Below, piece after piece: positions 5,725-5,963 of a DNA stretch of 5,963 nucleotides. The position numbers were made by a program, and so were the translations under genes. The stretch lies in contig JACVQI010000163.1 of assembly GCA_015661095.1 (NCBI GenBank), positions 1 to 5,963 of the forward strand, read 5' to 3'. Each line of letters starts with the position of its first letter. Within the stretch, counting starts at the first letter, position 1. The notes under the pieces are model-generated. The model did no database searches, was not told where the DNA came from, and saw only the letters and a list, made by a program, of their open reading frames with translations. The DNA is from Gammaproteobacteria bacterium (lineage in GTDB: Bacteria > Pseudomonadota > Gammaproteobacteria > Eutrophobiales > Eutrophobiaceae).

Positions 5725-5963
5725 TTACTGATTTCCACCGCCCCCACTACCCCGGAAGGCTGACTGCAACAGATGCGTAAGCGTATGCACGTAGCGTAAC
5801 TTGCCATTTTCCACGCGGAACAGATGGGTATCGGCCGCGCCGCTGCCACCGTCCGGACCGCCAGGTCCAAAGTTGCAGTAAACCACAACCGATCCAATCA
5901 CCTCATCCACCACGAAGCGGCGGTTAACGATATTGACGCCACTCGGGACGCCAACCTCGCAGC
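5725..5963 (-). CDS. 3' part of a probable NTF2-like (DUF8021-like) protein
   Basis: Only the C-terminal 78 residues are present; the frame runs open to the window edge and the true start lies beyond 5963. GTG 5913 is an internal valine and not a convincing start. The visible part reads CEVGVPSGVNIVNRRFVVDE, then GSVVVYCNF, a Gly/Pro-rich loop, ADTHLFRVENGKLRYVHTL, and a tail ending GSGGGGNQ. The strand-loop-strand with NRRFVVDE, the VVVYCNF strand and HLFRVENGKLRYVHTL look like the last strands of a cone-shaped NTF2/SnoaL-like fold, where small-molecule binding or hydrolysis is common. Similar endings occur in secreted DUF8021-type proteins. The family assignment is by eye and modest. It reads toward the YdhR-like gene on the same strand. 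Confidence 0.6.
   Translation of the reverse strand, partial: CEVGVPSGVNIVNRRFVVDEVIGSVVVYCNFGPGGPDGGSGAADTHLFRVENGKLRYVHTLTHLLQSAFRGSGGGGNQ

Overview
The window looks like chromosomal DNA of a free-living proteobacterium, most likely a gammaproteobacterium. That guess rests on the close match of its Kef-type antiporter to the KefB/KefC family, on the bacterial sigma-70-like promoters, and on the mix of small oxidative and membrane enzymes; nothing fixes the genus. Base composition is uneven: the genes at about 2.1-3.9 kb are clearly GC-rich, the antiporter is intermediate, and the 4.0-5.3 kb segment is AT-richer, especially between genes. No tRNA, rRNA, transposase, integrase or CRISPR array was seen.

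Left block (109-3951, all minus strand) reads as one transcription unit from right to left. It starts at a good sigma-70-like promoter (about 3951-3923). The genes are a flavin-dependent monooxygenase of acyl-CoA dehydrogenase fold (3882-2659), an ICMT/PEMT-type membrane methyltransferase 5 bases later (2653-2093), a previously unmarked 53-codon small ORF with a strong ribosome-binding site (2057-1896), and a KefB/KefC-type potassium/proton antiporter with an NAD-binding RCK domain (1899-109). The small ORF's stop overlaps the antiporter's start in an ATGA junction. The antiporter has no Shine-Dalgarno of its own, so translation of the small ORF probably feeds it. Bases 1-108, beyond the antiporter's stop, show no supported feature.

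Middle block (3883-5278, plus strand). A 138-base divergent intergenic region separates the left operon from a PAP2-family membrane phosphatase (4021-4671). This enzyme keeps the catalytic histidines and aspartate but lacks both signature arginines, and it may be made from a leaderless transcript. A 268-base AT-rich gap follows, holding a 9-bp-stem inverted repeat and two TTAACA-type promoters. Next comes a small, probably exported protein with two cysteines (4940-5278).

Right block (5303-5963, minus strand) converges on that small protein with only 24 bases between. It holds a YdhR-like dimeric alpha/beta-barrel protein (5614-5303) and, upstream of it, the 3' end of a probable NTF2-like protein cut by the window edge.

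The left operon may combine oxidation and methylation of a small or lipophilic substrate with a Kef system that is classically gated by glutathione adducts. That link is inference from gene order only. The most distinctive observation is the coupled small ORF in front of the antiporter gene.
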